A stretch of DNA of 64,000 nucleotides from Thalassospira povalilytica. Its GTDB lineage: Bacteria > Pseudomonadota > Alphaproteobacteria > Rhodospirillales > Thalassospiraceae. Where the stretch lies: assembly GCF_002844235.1 (NCBI RefSeq), contig NZ_PGTS01000004.1:248001-312000 (forward strand). Reading direction: 5' to 3'. Below, in pieces: positions 1 to 8,459 of this stretch. The notes below the pieces were generated by a model. It saw only the letters and a list, made by a program, of their open reading frames with translations. It made no database searches and was not told the DNA's origin. A program made the position numbers and the translations under genes. Positions within the stretch are counted from its first letter, which is position 1, and each line of letters starts with the position of its first letter.

Positions 1-187
1 GGCCTCAGCAAGCGCACAGCACAAGGCAAAAACCGTCGCCATGGCCATTCAGGCACAGCAAATTGCCAATGCCCCGAATGCCGATCCCAAGGTTTTGGCA
101 GATACGGTTGCCGCCCTTGAAATGGTTGGACTGCATAGTGATGCCCAGCATCTGGCGACTGAACTGTTGCTGTCATTTGATCAGTAA
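1..187 (+). CDS. C-terminal end of an unidentified protein (5' truncated)
   Basis: An open frame enters from the left edge (first full codon at base 2) and stops at TAA 185-187, giving about 61 residues. They are rich in Ala, Gln, Leu and Asp and probably helical, ending in ...LLLSFDQ. The stop lies 12 bases before the xerD start, so the two are probably co-transcribed. I do not recognise the family. The call rests on an uninterrupted frame and composition matching neighbouring genes. Confidence 0.55.
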   Translation, partial: ASASAQHKAKTVAMAIQAQQIANAPNADPKVLADTVAALEMVGLHSDAQHLATELLLSFDQ

Positions 188-199
188 TGGAAACCGGCC

Positions 200-1150
200 A
201 TGGCCAAGGCACCGACAAGTTCGCTGATATCGGCCTTTCTTGAAATGATGGCAGCAGAGCGTGGCGCCAGTGCGCACACGCTTGATGCCTATCGCCGTGA
301 TCTTGAAGATTACGCAGCATCACTGTCGGCGGGAAAATCCGATCCAGTGCGTGCAGGTGATGCGGATGTGCGGCGTTATATGTCCCAACTCGGCGCGGCC
401 GGGCTTGCCCCGCGGACACAGGCACGGCGTCTTTCGGCCGTCCGCCAGTTTCACAAATTCCTGTATTCGGACGGGTATCGCAATGACGACCCGTCATCAA
501 ATATCGAAAGCCCGCAACAGGGACAGACATTGCCCAAATTCCTGTCGATTGACGAAATCGACCGCCTGATTGCCACCGCATCTGATCATCCGGGCATCAA
601 AGGCAAGCGCCTTCTGGCGATGGTGGAACTGATGTATGCGACAGGCATGCGTGTTTCCGAACTGGTCGAACTGCCCTTCGCCGCTGCGGCCCGCGATCCA
701 CGGATGCTGATTGTCCGGGGCAAGGGCAGCAAGGAACGGCTGGTACCGCTGTCTGATCCGGCGCGTGATGCGCTGCGCGATTATCTTGATGTCCGCGATG
801 CCTTCATTCCATCAGACAAATCAACGGGCCATGCCGACCGGCCCGGGCAATCCTCATACTTATTTCCGTCGCGCGGTAAAACCGGGCATCTCACCCGTCA
901 GATGTTTCTGAAAATGATCAAGGATCTGGCGATTGAAGCCGGAATTGCGCCGTCACGTGTATCGCCGCATGTACTGCGCCATTCCTTTGCCAGCCATCTT
1001 CTGGCCAACGGGGCCGATTTGCGGTCCCTGCAAAAGATGCTGGGCCATTCCGATATTTCGACAACACAGATTTACACCCATGTTCTCGAGTCCCGACTTC
1101 GCGGGCTGGTGCAGGAACATCATCCGCTTGCGCGCGTCAATGCGACCTGA
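200..1150 (+). CDS. xerD: Site-specific tyrosine recombinase XerD
   Basis: XerD with XerC resolves chromosome dimers at dif sites at the division septum, under FtsK control. The 316 residues match the usual 300-320. An N-terminal SAM-like core-binding domain (about 8-95) precedes the catalytic domain. The tyrosine recombinase residues are visible: Arg151 (GMRVSEL), Lys175 (GKGSK), His257 and Arg260 (HVLRHSF), His283 (LGHSD) and the nucleophile Tyr292 (IYTHV). It is not flanked by att sites, phage genes or a tRNA, which argues for the housekeeping recombinase rather than an integrase. XerC versus XerD cannot be settled by eye. The style (SLQKMLGHSDISTTQIYTHV) favours XerD. Confidence 0.93.
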   Translation: MAKAPTSSLISAFLEMMAAERGASAHTLDAYRRDLEDYAASLSAGKSDPVRAGDADVRRYMSQLGAAGLAPRTQARRLSAVRQFHKFLYSDGYRNDDPSSNIESPQQGQTLPKFLSIDEIDRLIATASDHPGIKGKRLLAMVELMYATGMRVSELVELPFAAAARDPRMLIVRGKGSKERLVPLSDPARDALRDYLDVRDAFIPSDKSTGHADRPGQSSYLFPSRGKTGHLTRQMFLKMIKDLAIEAGIAPSRVSPHVLRHSFASHLLANGADLRSLQKMLGHSDISTTQIYTHVLESRLRGLVQEHHPLARVNAT

Positions 1151-1236
1151 TCCGGGGTCGGGATCACCTGATTTGTCTAATACCTTTGCATAGGCAAAAG
1201 TCGATTATTTGACAAAAAAACGGACGTTTTCTGCGG

Positions 1237-1265
1237 ATGTCACATATTCGTAATCTAACTGTCAT
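1237..1265 (+). promoter_or_regulatory. Probable Pho box (PhoB site), three 7-bp repeats at 11-bp spacing
   Basis: Three seven-base units, ATGTCAC (1237-1243), TCGTAAT (1248-1254) and CTGTCAT (1259-1265), are separated by four-base AT-rich spacers (ATAT and CTAA). This is the 7-4-7 layout of PhoB sites, whose unit consensus is CTGTCAT or CTGTAAT. It lies about 100 bases before the EAL-GGDEF gene. Seen: repeats and spacing. Inferred: PhoB binding under phosphate limitation. Confidence 0.5.
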
Positions 1266-1363
1266 CAAGTTGTTGTCGAACCTGAGCTACGAGCATGATC
1301 AAATATTAATGTGACTCCTTCAATCCGGGAATTCAGGCCATTTTTGAAGATCGGGGAACTGCA

Positions 1364-3202
1364 TTGGCGTTTGATGCAGAAGATGAATTGATATCGGATC
1401 GACCCAAGACCAAACCGGTCATGCTGCGCAACTGGCAGCAGGTCGTTGAAAAAGTCGACTTTGCGTTCCAGCCCATTGTCAGCCCGCATACGGGTCATGT
1501 TTTCGGATATGAGGCATTGTTGCGCCGCTGGGAGGATGCCGGCTTTCCATCCATTCAGGCCCTGTTTGATACCGCGTGGGATACCGGAAACCTGCACAGT
1601 GTCGACATGTTGCTGCGGGCCAAGGCCATTCAGAAATTCGCGCGCATGCCTGACGCAAAACGTCTGAAGCTGTTTTACAATTTCGACAATCGCGTCGTAA
1701 AAACCGAAGATTACCAGCCCGGCCAGACGGCTGCACTTCTGGCCGATGCCGGTCTTGAACGCGATACGATCTTTCTTGAGATTTCCGAACGCCACGAAAT
1801 CAGCAATGCCGCCTATCTCAAGGATATTCTGGTGCGCTATCGCAGTCAGGGCTTCAAGATCGCCATTGACGATTACGGCAGCGGCTTTGCCCAATTGCGC
1901 GCGCTCTATGAATGCGAACCGGACATCATCAAGATCGACCGGTTCTTTATTGACGGCATTGATCGCGACCGGCGCAAGGAACTGTTTGTTACCCAGATCA
2001 CGGCCTTTGCCCACATGATCGCAGCCCAGGTCGTTGCCGAAGGCGTTGAAACCCGCGAAGAATTCCTGTGCTGCCGGCGGCTTGGCTGTGATCTGGTGCA
2101 GGGCTTCTTTATCGCCCGTCCGTCGACCGATCTTCCCGAACGCACCGATCTGGTTCAGGTCGCAGCCGACATCGCGGCCGATACCCGCCGCCAGTCTGAT
2201 CGCGACGATGATGTTGTGCGATCTTATCTTCTTGATACGCCAGCCATCCCCAGTGACATCAACCCGGTCGATATCCTGACCTATTTTCAGCAGAACCCCG
2301 ACATCACCCTGGTTCCGGTGGTCAATCAGGATGGCGAACCGATGGGGGTTGTGCGCGATTCCGAATTCAAGGCTTTCATCTATACGCCGTTCGGGCGCGA
2401 GTTGCTGCAAAACCCGGCCAATCGCGCCAATATCAAACGGTTTCTGCGCCGCTGTCCGGTTGCCGACATTCGCACCAGCCTGTCAGAACTTCTGGAAACC
2501 TTTGTTGCGACCAATGCGCTTGATGGTGTGATCCTGACGGAAAATGGCCGCTATCTCGGTGTGCTGGATCAAAGTGCGCTGTTGCGCGCGGTCAATGAAC
2601 GCAACACCCTGAATGCGCGCGATGAAAACCCGCTTACCCGTTTGCCCGGCAACAGCGCGATTTACCGCTATGCCGCCCATGCCCTGTCACAGCCGCGCAA
2701 ACGGCGATTTGCCGTCTATTTCGATTTTGACAATTTCAAACCGTTCAATGACCGCTATGGATTCCGCCAAGGGGACCGCGCGATCCTTTTGTTCAAGGAT
2801 ATCCTGGGCAAGGTGCTTAGTCAGAATGACTGGTTTGTCGGCCATATTGGCGGCGATGATTTCTTTGCCTATGTCCAGTCGATCGATTTCGAAGTCGCGG
2901 TCGAAGCCGTCCAGCGCGCCCAGGCCATGTTCGATGCCCAGATCAAAAGTTTCTATGACCAGGAAACCCGGGATCGCGGATATCTGATCGGCAAGGGGCG
3001 CGACAATAATGTCACCCGGTTCGATCTTATGAGTGTCAGTGCCGCCCTTGTGCGCATTCCCCCGGAACGCACCGACATTACCCTTGATCACATTTCGGTC
3101 GAGGCCGCCAAGCTTAAGGCGATTGCAAAAAACAGCGAAAACCGCTTTGCCAGCGGCATTTATGACGCCCCCTGCGCCCCCATTCCGGTCAGCGGGAAAT
3201 AA
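1364..3202 (+). CDS. EAL-CBS-GGDEF cyclic di-GMP signalling protein
   Basis: A soluble 612-residue protein that probably hydrolyses, and possibly also makes, c-di-GMP. The N-terminal EAL phosphodiesterase domain (about 30-265) keeps its key motifs: EAL at 50-52, LEISE, the metal-binding DDYGSG at 169-174, KID at 190-192 and AEGVET at 225-230. A CBS-like pair (about 290-410) follows, then a GGDEF domain (about 422-600) with the signature GGDDF at 496-500. That is a mild variant of GGDEF, so cyclase activity is uncertain. No membrane segment is seen. The start is TTG, chosen because GGGGA lies about eight bases upstream and no better in-frame ATG exists. The likely Pho box upstream suggests phosphate control. 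Confidence 0.88.
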   Translation: MAFDAEDELISDRPKTKPVMLRNWQQVVEKVDFAFQPIVSPHTGHVFGYEALLRRWEDAGFPSIQALFDTAWDTGNLHSVDMLLRAKAIQKFARMPDAKRLKLFYNFDNRVVKTEDYQPGQTAALLADAGLERDTIFLEISERHEISNAAYLKDILVRYRSQGFKIAIDDYGSGFAQLRALYECEPDIIKIDRFFIDGIDRDRRKELFVTQITAFAHMIAAQVVAEGVETREEFLCCRRLGCDLVQGFFIARPSTDLPERTDLVQVAADIAADTRRQSDRDDDVVRSYLLDTPAIPSDINPVDILTYFQQNPDITLVPVVNQDGEPMGVVRDSEFKAFIYTPFGRELLQNPANRANIKRFLRRCPVADIRTSLSELLETFVATNALDGVILTENGRYLGVLDQSALLRAVNERNTLNARDENPLTRLPGNSAIYRYAAHALSQPRKRRFAVYFDFDNFKPFNDRYGFRQGDRAILLFKDILGKVLSQNDWFVGHIGGDDFFAYVQSIDFEVAVEAVQRAQAMFDAQIKSFYDQETRDRGYLIGKGRDNNVTRFDLMSVSAALVRIPPERTDITLDHISVEAAKLKAIAKNSENRFASGIYDAPCAPIPVSGK

Positions 3203-3341
3203 GCCGCAATCCCCAACCAGCCACGTTCCCGGTTGGCATTACAATCCAACTACAAATTAACGCTTCAATTTATCGGATTGATGGGTAATATTCCGATCAA
3301 AGAAGACAACATCAACGATACTGAACGAGCATTCCGCATCA

Positions 3342-3695
3342 ATGGTCAGCGTTTCCTCATCCTCTGATCTGCAAACGGCAATTCCGGTCCGTCCGACCAG
3401 TCCGATTGCACAACGCCAGCAGTCCGAACAGGAACTTCAGCAACAGAATCAGGCTGTTGAACGCACAAGCCGTGCGGCTTTGACATCGGATCAGGAAATT
3501 GACCGTGCCGTTCAGGCCTATGAACGCGACCGCAACGAGCAGCAACGGTTCGTCAAGGAAGGCGCACAGGACACCGTCCTTGAAAACTATATCGACCAGT
3601 TCGATCCGTCGGGTTACGGCAAAAGCGGTTCGGCAAATTCCGCCAGTGCCAACAACGCGGCCGGACGTGGTCAATATATCAATATTCTTGCCTGA
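3342..3695 (+). CDS. Small Gln/Ser/Ala-rich protein with C-terminal GRGQxIxIxA tail
   Basis: A 117-residue protein of unknown function. It is hydrophilic and rich in Gln, Ser, Ala and Arg, with no signal peptide or membrane span. The middle (about 25-75) should form a charged helix. It ends in GRGQYINILA directly before the stop. The unlinked small gene at 27292-27513 ends in GRGQVIDIYA, and apart from this tail the two share only low-complexity composition. It sits alone between the EAL-GGDEF gene and the convergent esterase gene, 22 bases from the latter's stop. It may share the Pho-linked transcript upstream, but no evidence is visible. Confidence 0.65.
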   Translation: MVSVSSSSDLQTAIPVRPTSPIAQRQQSEQELQQQNQAVERTSRAALTSDQEIDRAVQAYERDRNEQQRFVKEGAQDTVLENYIDQFDPSGYGKSGSANSASANNAAGRGQYINILA

Positions 3696-3716
3696 CCGGG
3701 CTTGACCCATCGGGCC

Positions 3717-4367
3717 CTATTCGATCAGTCCGACGGCCCGTTTCAAGCCATCCCAATCCCAGATCATTTCAGCAAGACGGTCATAACCGGCCTTGTCCGG
3801 GTGATAGCCATCCCCGCGACGCAGGGCACGCTGCCAGGTTTCGTCTTCAAGTGTTCGTTGGAACAGATCAAGATAGGGCACATCAAACCCGCGTGCGGTT
3901 TCCAGATAAATCTGGTTCAGACCTTCAAGCCGTTCATTGATTTCCTGGCTTGATCTGCTGCCATTGATCACGGCCTGCGGACCGATCCACAAAGTCGGGG
4001 CAAGCTCGGCTGCAGCACCGATGATTTCGGCAGCATTCCCCGCAGATTTCGCCGGTGAAACCCGCATCGTGGTTTCTTCGCCGCGATCTTCGGCATGGTT
4101 GGCATCATTGACGCCAAAACTGAACATCAGAACTGTCGGGAATTCGGGCACCATGCGAAGCTCGGCCTCGAACTTCCAGCGCGCCTTCAGACCATCGGTG
4201 GTTTCCGCACGAATGCCAAGATTATAGATCGTGACTTCGCGTTTGGCTTCGTCAAGCAACCGACGGCCAAGACGCATCGGCCAGCCGCCCTTTTCCCCGT
4301 CGCGCACACCATTGACCAGACTGTCTCCAAAACAGCAAATGCGATGTCCGATTGCGCCTGTGCTCAT
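3717..4367 (-). CDS. SGNH/GDSL-family esterase or lysophospholipase
   Basis: A 216-residue hydrolase of the SGNH superfamily, which cleaves acyl esters with a Ser-His-Asp catalytic set. Block I (CFGDSLVNG, about 12-20) carries the nucleophilic serine in GDSL. Block III is GVND (about 89-92). Block V near the C-terminus is DGYHPDKAGY, with the catalytic Asp and His. No signal peptide is seen, unlike periplasmic TesA, so it is probably cytoplasmic. It is the last gene of a leftward operon. Its start overlaps the stop of the CCA-adding enzyme gene by four bases (ATGA), implying translational coupling. The substrate is unknown. Confidence 0.85.
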   Translation of the reverse strand: MSTGAIGHRICCFGDSLVNGVRDGEKGGWPMRLGRRLLDEAKREVTIYNLGIRAETTDGLKARWKFEAELRMVPEFPTVLMFSFGVNDANHAEDRGEETTMRVSPAKSAGNAAEIIGAAAELAPTLWIGPQAVINGSRSSQEINERLEGLNQIYLETARGFDVPYLDLFQRTLEDETWQRALRRGDGYHPDKAGYDRLAEMIWDWDGLKRAVGLIE

Positions 4368-5683
4368 TGCGTCTCCTGTTCGCCAGCTTTCGAAAGACTG
4401 GCAAGATATGCCATCAAGTCGTCCGGGCCGGGTGCAAAACCATGATCAAGCCAGTAATTTTCGGCCTGTTTCAAAAGTTCGCCGATCCGTGGTCCCGCCG
4501 GGGCGAGCCCGGCGGCAAGAATGTCGCGCCCTTGTATCGGCAATTTGACCGGCTGCCAATTTGTTGCCGCATCAATCAGGCTTTTCCATTCTTCGTTTTC
4601 CTGACGCGAACAACGTGGCGGCACAGATGCGCGCGTACTCCAAGCCAGCAACACCGCATCCCGAAATGCATCCGCCCCGATGCGATAAAGATCGCGGCGA
4701 ATGTCATCAACCGACATGTTCGGATCAATCAGCGGCGCATGGGAAACCATCGCGGCAAACCGTTCCGTTTGTTCATTGGACAGACGCAATGCGCGGGCAA
4801 GCTGTTCGGCGGCTTCAAGATTGTCATCCGCACCATTGTCACCCGTGACAAACAGGGACGCCAAGCGGCGCAACGGATCAGGACGAATGGCCGGTACAGC
4901 AAGTGCCGTACTATCAAGCCATTGCATGATCCGCAAACAGTCGGTGCGGGCAAGTTGCGGCAAGATCGTCGGCAAGATGCCAAAACCGATCATGTCGCCG
5001 ACCGTTCCGGCCGGGCTTTTGGCTCGCAAAAGTTTGAACAATTCTTCGCGGATGCGTTCCGCCGAAATATCAAGCAGCCCCTGCGCGCCCTTGCGACAGG
5101 CTTCTGCCCCGACCGGATCGATCGGGGGCCGCCCGAACCATGCCTGGAACCGGAAAAAGCGCAAAATACGCAGATAATCCTCGGCGATGCGGTTCTCGGC
5201 AACGCCGATAAAGCGTACCCGCCCTTCGCGCAGATCGGTTTCCCCGTCAAACGGGTCATAAACCGTGCCGTCCGGGTCACAGTAGATGGCGTTAAAGGTG
5301 AAATCGCGCCGCTTGGCATCGGCAAACCAGCTGTCGGTAAAGGCGACCTCGGCGTGGCGGCCATTGGTTTCGACATCGACCCGCAAAGTGGTGATTTCAT
5401 AGGAACCGGCATCGGTGATCGCGGTGATTGTCCCATGTTTGAGCCCGGTCGGAACAACCCGGATGCCAACCTTTTCAAGGGCGATCACGGTTTCTTCGGG
5501 TTTGAGGTCACAGGCAATATCAACGTCATGCAAATCACGTTTGAGCAACGCATCACGGACAATTCCGCCGACATAGCGCGCCTGACCGCCATGCTGGGCG
5601 ATGGCGTCAAAAACGCGGGCAGTATCATCGGCAACCATGATCCCGTATGGCTGCAATCTTCCGGTTGGTTCAAGTGCCGTCAT
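4364..5683 (-). CDS. cca: CCA tRNA nucleotidyltransferase / poly(A) polymerase family protein
   Basis: A class II nucleotidyltransferase that adds or repairs the 3' CCA of tRNA, or acts as a poly(A) polymerase. The N-terminal head has the diagnostic GGIVRD motif (about 40-45), followed by the metal-binding DVD of LHDVDIACD. Further family motifs are the RRDFT block (about 135), DPFDG and the ERIREE tract (about 210). The 439 residues fit the alphaproteobacterial CCA-adding enzymes, which lack an HD domain. The gene is 73 bases downstream of the DUF6111 gene and overlaps the esterase gene by four bases. CCA-adding and poly(A) activities cannot be told apart with certainty from sequence. Confidence 0.88.
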   Translation of the reverse strand: MTALEPTGRLQPYGIMVADDTARVFDAIAQHGGQARYVGGIVRDALLKRDLHDVDIACDLKPEETVIALEKVGIRVVPTGLKHGTITAITDAGSYEITTLRVDVETNGRHAEVAFTDSWFADAKRRDFTFNAIYCDPDGTVYDPFDGETDLREGRVRFIGVAENRIAEDYLRILRFFRFQAWFGRPPIDPVGAEACRKGAQGLLDISAERIREELFKLLRAKSPAGTVGDMIGFGILPTILPQLARTDCLRIMQWLDSTALAVPAIRPDPLRRLASLFVTGDNGADDNLEAAEQLARALRLSNEQTERFAAMVSHAPLIDPNMSVDDIRRDLYRIGADAFRDAVLLAWSTRASVPPRCSRQENEEWKSLIDAATNWQPVKLPIQGRDILAAGLAPAGPRIGELLKQAENYWLDHGFAPGPDDLMAYLASLSKAGEQETQ

Positions 5684-5756
5684 CGCACGTTTGGGCTTTC
5701 ACCGTTTACGGAGTGTAATCTGAAACAGGAGCAGACGGTTGTCCGTCAGACAGGTG

Positions 5757-6044
5757 TTATTTTTTCGGCTCGAAATAGCCGGGTTCGACAACACCGTCGC
5801 GTAATACCGGGGCATGATAAATGGAATCGGGTGGCGCACCAGTCCCCAATGCGGTGAAAATCAAAATCGCCGCCGTCAAGGCGACCCCCGCCCCGAACAG
5901 CAAAAGCCACGGGCCCTTGTTCCAGGGCGGAATGATATCGTGGCCTTCACGGATGGCCTTTGCGCGCGCCCATTTCAGCCACAGCCCGTAAATCACAAAG
6001 GGCAGGATCAATGGCAGGCCGATCTGGATGATTTGTCGCAACAT
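5757..6044 (-). CDS. DUF6111 family small membrane protein
   Basis: A 95-residue protein with two hydrophobic segments, about 5-23 (a Leu/Ile/Pro-rich stretch) and about 47-68, joined by a basic cytoplasmic-looking loop (KWARAKAIREG). The tail is soluble and acidic (GVVEPGYFEPKK). It resembles the DUF6111 proteins found between Nudix hydrolase and CCA-adding enzyme genes in Rhodospirillales. No enzymatic motif is visible. It lies 38 bases after the Nudix gene on the same strand, so it is probably in the same operon. Function unknown. Confidence 0.75.
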   Translation of the reverse strand: MLRQIIQIGLPLILPFVIYGLWLKWARAKAIREGHDIIPPWNKGPWLLLFGAGVALTAAILIFTALGTGAPPDSIYHAPVLRDGVVEPGYFEPKK

Positions 6045-6082
6045 GTTATTTCGTCCCGAACACTTGGCGTTGGTCGCTTGGC

Positions 6083-6727
6083 TTATAATTGCACGCTTGG
6101 TGCGTTGGCACGGATCACTTCACTGAAATTCACCAGCATCCCGGCGGTCGCCCCCCAGATGTAATATTCCCGATACGGGATTGCAAAATACCGTCGGCGC
6201 GTGCCTTCAAACGTGACGGTCTGCAATTTCTGATTTCTGGGATTGAGGATGAATTCAAGGGGTACTTCGAACACTTCGGCCACTTCGTGATCATCCGGTG
6301 TCAGATCAAAAGGCGGCGTCACCAGTCCGATCACCGGGGTCACCTGATAGCCGGTCACCGTATAATAGTCGTCAATACGACCGATCAGATCGATATGGCG
6401 GCGTGCCAGACCAATTTCTTCTTCGGTTTCGCGAAGGGCCGTTTCTTCAAGAGTTGCGTCTTCCTGTTCCTGACGACCGCCGGGAAAACTGATCTGGCCT
6501 GCATGATCACTAAGATGGTCGGTGCGTCTGGTCAGGATTACTTGCAAACCGGCATCGCGTTTGACCAGCGGCACCAAAACAGCAGCCGGGCGCGACACCA
6601 GTTCGCCTTCGGCAAAGGCACGCGCACGCGATTTCGAGCCGGGATAATCCACGGCATGATCACCGCGCCGTTGCAGAATGTCGGTCTGTGGGGCCCTGAG
6701 GGCAGCTATGATATCATCCGGGTTCAT
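6083..6727 (-). CDS. Nudix hydrolase, CoA pyrophosphatase type
   Basis: A 214-residue Nudix protein likely to split coenzyme A or its derivatives into 4'-phosphopantetheine and 3',5'-ADP. The Nudix box runs from GGRQEQED to the RETEEEIGL helix (about 82-106). Immediately before it is the motif specific to the CoA pyrophosphatase branch, LTRRTDHLSDHAGQISFPGG (about 64-83). It overlaps the upstream DUF1285 gene by four bases. It may instead act on another nucleotide diphosphate, but the pre-box motif makes CoA the best guess. Confidence 0.87.
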   Translation of the reverse strand: MNPDDIIAALRAPQTDILQRRGDHAVDYPGSKSRARAFAEGELVSRPAAVLVPLVKRDAGLQVILTRRTDHLSDHAGQISFPGGRQEQEDATLEETALRETEEEIGLARRHIDLIGRIDDYYTVTGYQVTPVIGLVTPPFDLTPDDHEVAEVFEVPLEFILNPRNQKLQTVTFEGTRRRYFAIPYREYYIWGATAGMLVNFSEVIRANAPSVQL

Positions 6728-7305
6728 TCAACCGTCTCCATCCGGCCAATTTCGAAGAACTGACCATGACTGTAAACACCGATACGTACCATATTACTGT
6801 CGGGATCTTTAATTTCATCAGCCAGTTCAACCAGTTGATAAAATACCGCGCGGTTCAGGCGCGCTTCAAGTCCGCGTTCCAGTCCGATATAGGGCGACGG
6901 TTCCCCGGTTTCAGGGTCATGTTCAACGCGTAACGGATGATCCGCATCCAGATCGACCCATTGGTCGATATTGGTGCGAAAACGGATGACCTGATCGGTG
7001 CCGTTGCCGTCATTTTGCAACTCGACCACGATAAAGGCGACATCTTCGACATCGATCCGGGCCATTTCGGCCGGGGTGACCAGCCAATGGCCGCCTTCAT
7101 CGTCACGTTGCAACACAGATGAAAAAAGTTTCACCAGTTCAATTCGACCAATCGGACCACCTTGATAGAACCAGGTTCCATCCCGACCTATAGACATAGG
7201 AATATCGCCGCAGATTTGCGGATGTCGGCCGTTACCGGGTTTACCCCCGCGCAGGCGCGACCACAATTTTTCGGCGAGATCGATGGTTTGTTGGTTATCA
7301 GTCAT
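6724..7305 (-). CDS. DUF1285 domain-containing protein
   Basis: A 193-residue soluble protein of the DUF1285 family, whose function is not known. Recognisable family stretches are CGDIPMSIGRDGTWFYQGGP (about 32-51), an LVKLFSSVL helix, and a core containing HWLVTPAEMARIDVEDVAFI. The frame stays open to 7407, but the ATG at 7305 (MTDNQQT) is preferred because family similarity begins shortly after it and the longer form would crowd the divergent moxR start at 7419. It heads the leftward operon DUF1285, Nudix, DUF6111, cca, esterase. Confidence 0.8.
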   Translation of the reverse strand: MTDNQQTIDLAEKLWSRLRGGKPGNGRHPQICGDIPMSIGRDGTWFYQGGPIGRIELVKLFSSVLQRDDEGGHWLVTPAEMARIDVEDVAFIVVELQNDGNGTDQVIRFRTNIDQWVDLDADHPLRVEHDPETGEPSPYIGLERGLEARLNRAVFYQLVELADEIKDPDSNMVRIGVYSHGQFFEIGRMETVE

Positions 7306-7418
7306 GCTGTACAGTTGATCCCGAGCCAGACGTGTTCCCGTAAGGTTTATGTGATCCCATCTGCGTTCTTCGATCTGCTGACATCCACGCTGCAACAAAG
7401 GAAGCAAAGTTTCGCATC

Positions 7419-8459
7419 ATGACAAACGCGCCACGTTTCCCCGAAGAAATGGGTTTTTCCCAAGATAGCAGTCTGGAACGCGACGCCGCTCGCCTGGACG
7501 AATGCGTCGCGCGGCTGGCCGAAGCCCGCAAAATGGTTTCATCCATTATATTTGGGCAGAATGACGCCGTAGAGCAAACACTTATCGGCATTTTATCAGG
7601 TGGCCATGTCCTGATGGTCGGTGCGCCGGGGCTTGGCAAATCATTGCTGGCCCACACATTGGGCAAAGTTCTGGGGCTTCTCGACAAACGTGTTCAGTTC
7701 ACCCCGGATTTGATGCCGGCCGATATTCTGGGTTCCGAAGTCCTTGAAGAAGGGGCAGACGGCAAACGTGCCTTCCGCTTTATCAAGGGACCGGTATTTT
7801 GCCAGTTGCTTCTGGCCGATGAAATCAACCGTGCCAGCCCGCGCACCCAGTCCGCCCTGTTGCAGGCGATGCAGGAGCGCGAAGTATCGGTTGCCGGATA
7901 CAGTCACAAGCTTCCCGAACCGTTCCACGTAGTCGCAACCCAGAACCCGCTTGAACAGGAAGGCACATATCCGCTGCCCGAAGCACAACTTGACCGCTTC
8001 CTGCTTGAAGTGCGGCTGGGATATCCGAATGCGGATGAAGAACGCAAAATCGTGACCGAGACCACCGGACGCTATCCCACCCGCCCGCGGCAGGTTCTTC
8101 AGGCCGACGATCTGGTCGAGGCACAGGACTTTGTCCGCCGCCTGCCGATGCCCGACCGGGTACTTGATACCATCATCGCGCTGTGTCGCGAATGCCGCCC
8201 CGAAAGCACATCAATTGCCGATATTCGCGACAATGTCGCCTGGGGTCCGGGCACCCGTGCGGCACAGGCGCTTTCGCTGGCATGTCGGGCACGTGCGATG
8301 CTGTTTGGCCGGTTTGCACCGTCACTCGAAGATATCGAAGAACTGGCCGTCCCGGTCCTGCGTCATCGATTTGGCCTGACCTATGGGGCCCGTGCCGAAG
8401 GCTTCACCGCCAAGGGCCTGATTACCGATGCGCTTGCCCACTTGCAGGAGAAACCATAA
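7419..8459 (+). CDS. MoxR-type AAA+ ATPase
   Basis: A 346-residue AAA+ ATPase of the MoxR family. These act as chaperones that mature metalloenzymes or envelope complexes together with von Willebrand-like partners. Walker A is GAPGLGKS (about 68-75) and Walker B is LLADEINR (about 129-136). The sensor region is VATQNPLEQEGTYPLPEAQ (about 171-189), with the arginine finger close by. It is the first gene of a tight four-gene operon. Its TAA is followed at once by the TTG start of the DUF58 gene. The client of this particular system cannot be named. Confidence 0.93.
   Translation: MTNAPRFPEEMGFSQDSSLERDAARLDECVARLAEARKMVSSIIFGQNDAVEQTLIGILSGGHVLMVGAPGLGKSLLAHTLGKVLGLLDKRVQFTPDLMPADILGSEVLEEGADGKRAFRFIKGPVFCQLLLADEINRASPRTQSALLQAMQEREVSVAGYSHKLPEPFHVVATQNPLEQEGTYPLPEAQLDRFLLEVRLGYPNADEERKIVTETTGRYPTRPRQVLQADDLVEAQDFVRRLPMPDRVLDTIIALCRECRPESTSIADIRDNVAWGPGTRAAQALSLACRARAMLFGRFAPSLEDIEELAVPVLRHRFGLTYGARAEGFTAKGLITDALAHLQEKP

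Noticed and set aside
200-1150. Possible integrase of a mobile element
   Set aside because: The protein matches XerC/XerD, and there is no tRNA, att repeat, transposase or phage gene nearby.
1265-2410. A 381-residue minus-strand open frame
   Set aside because: Antisense to the EAL domain; no start signal and no family resemblance.
4352-5857. A 501-residue plus-strand open frame
   Set aside because: Antisense to the CCA-adding enzyme gene, which has clear motifs; its composition (Arg, Gly, Gln rich) is typical of a shadow frame.
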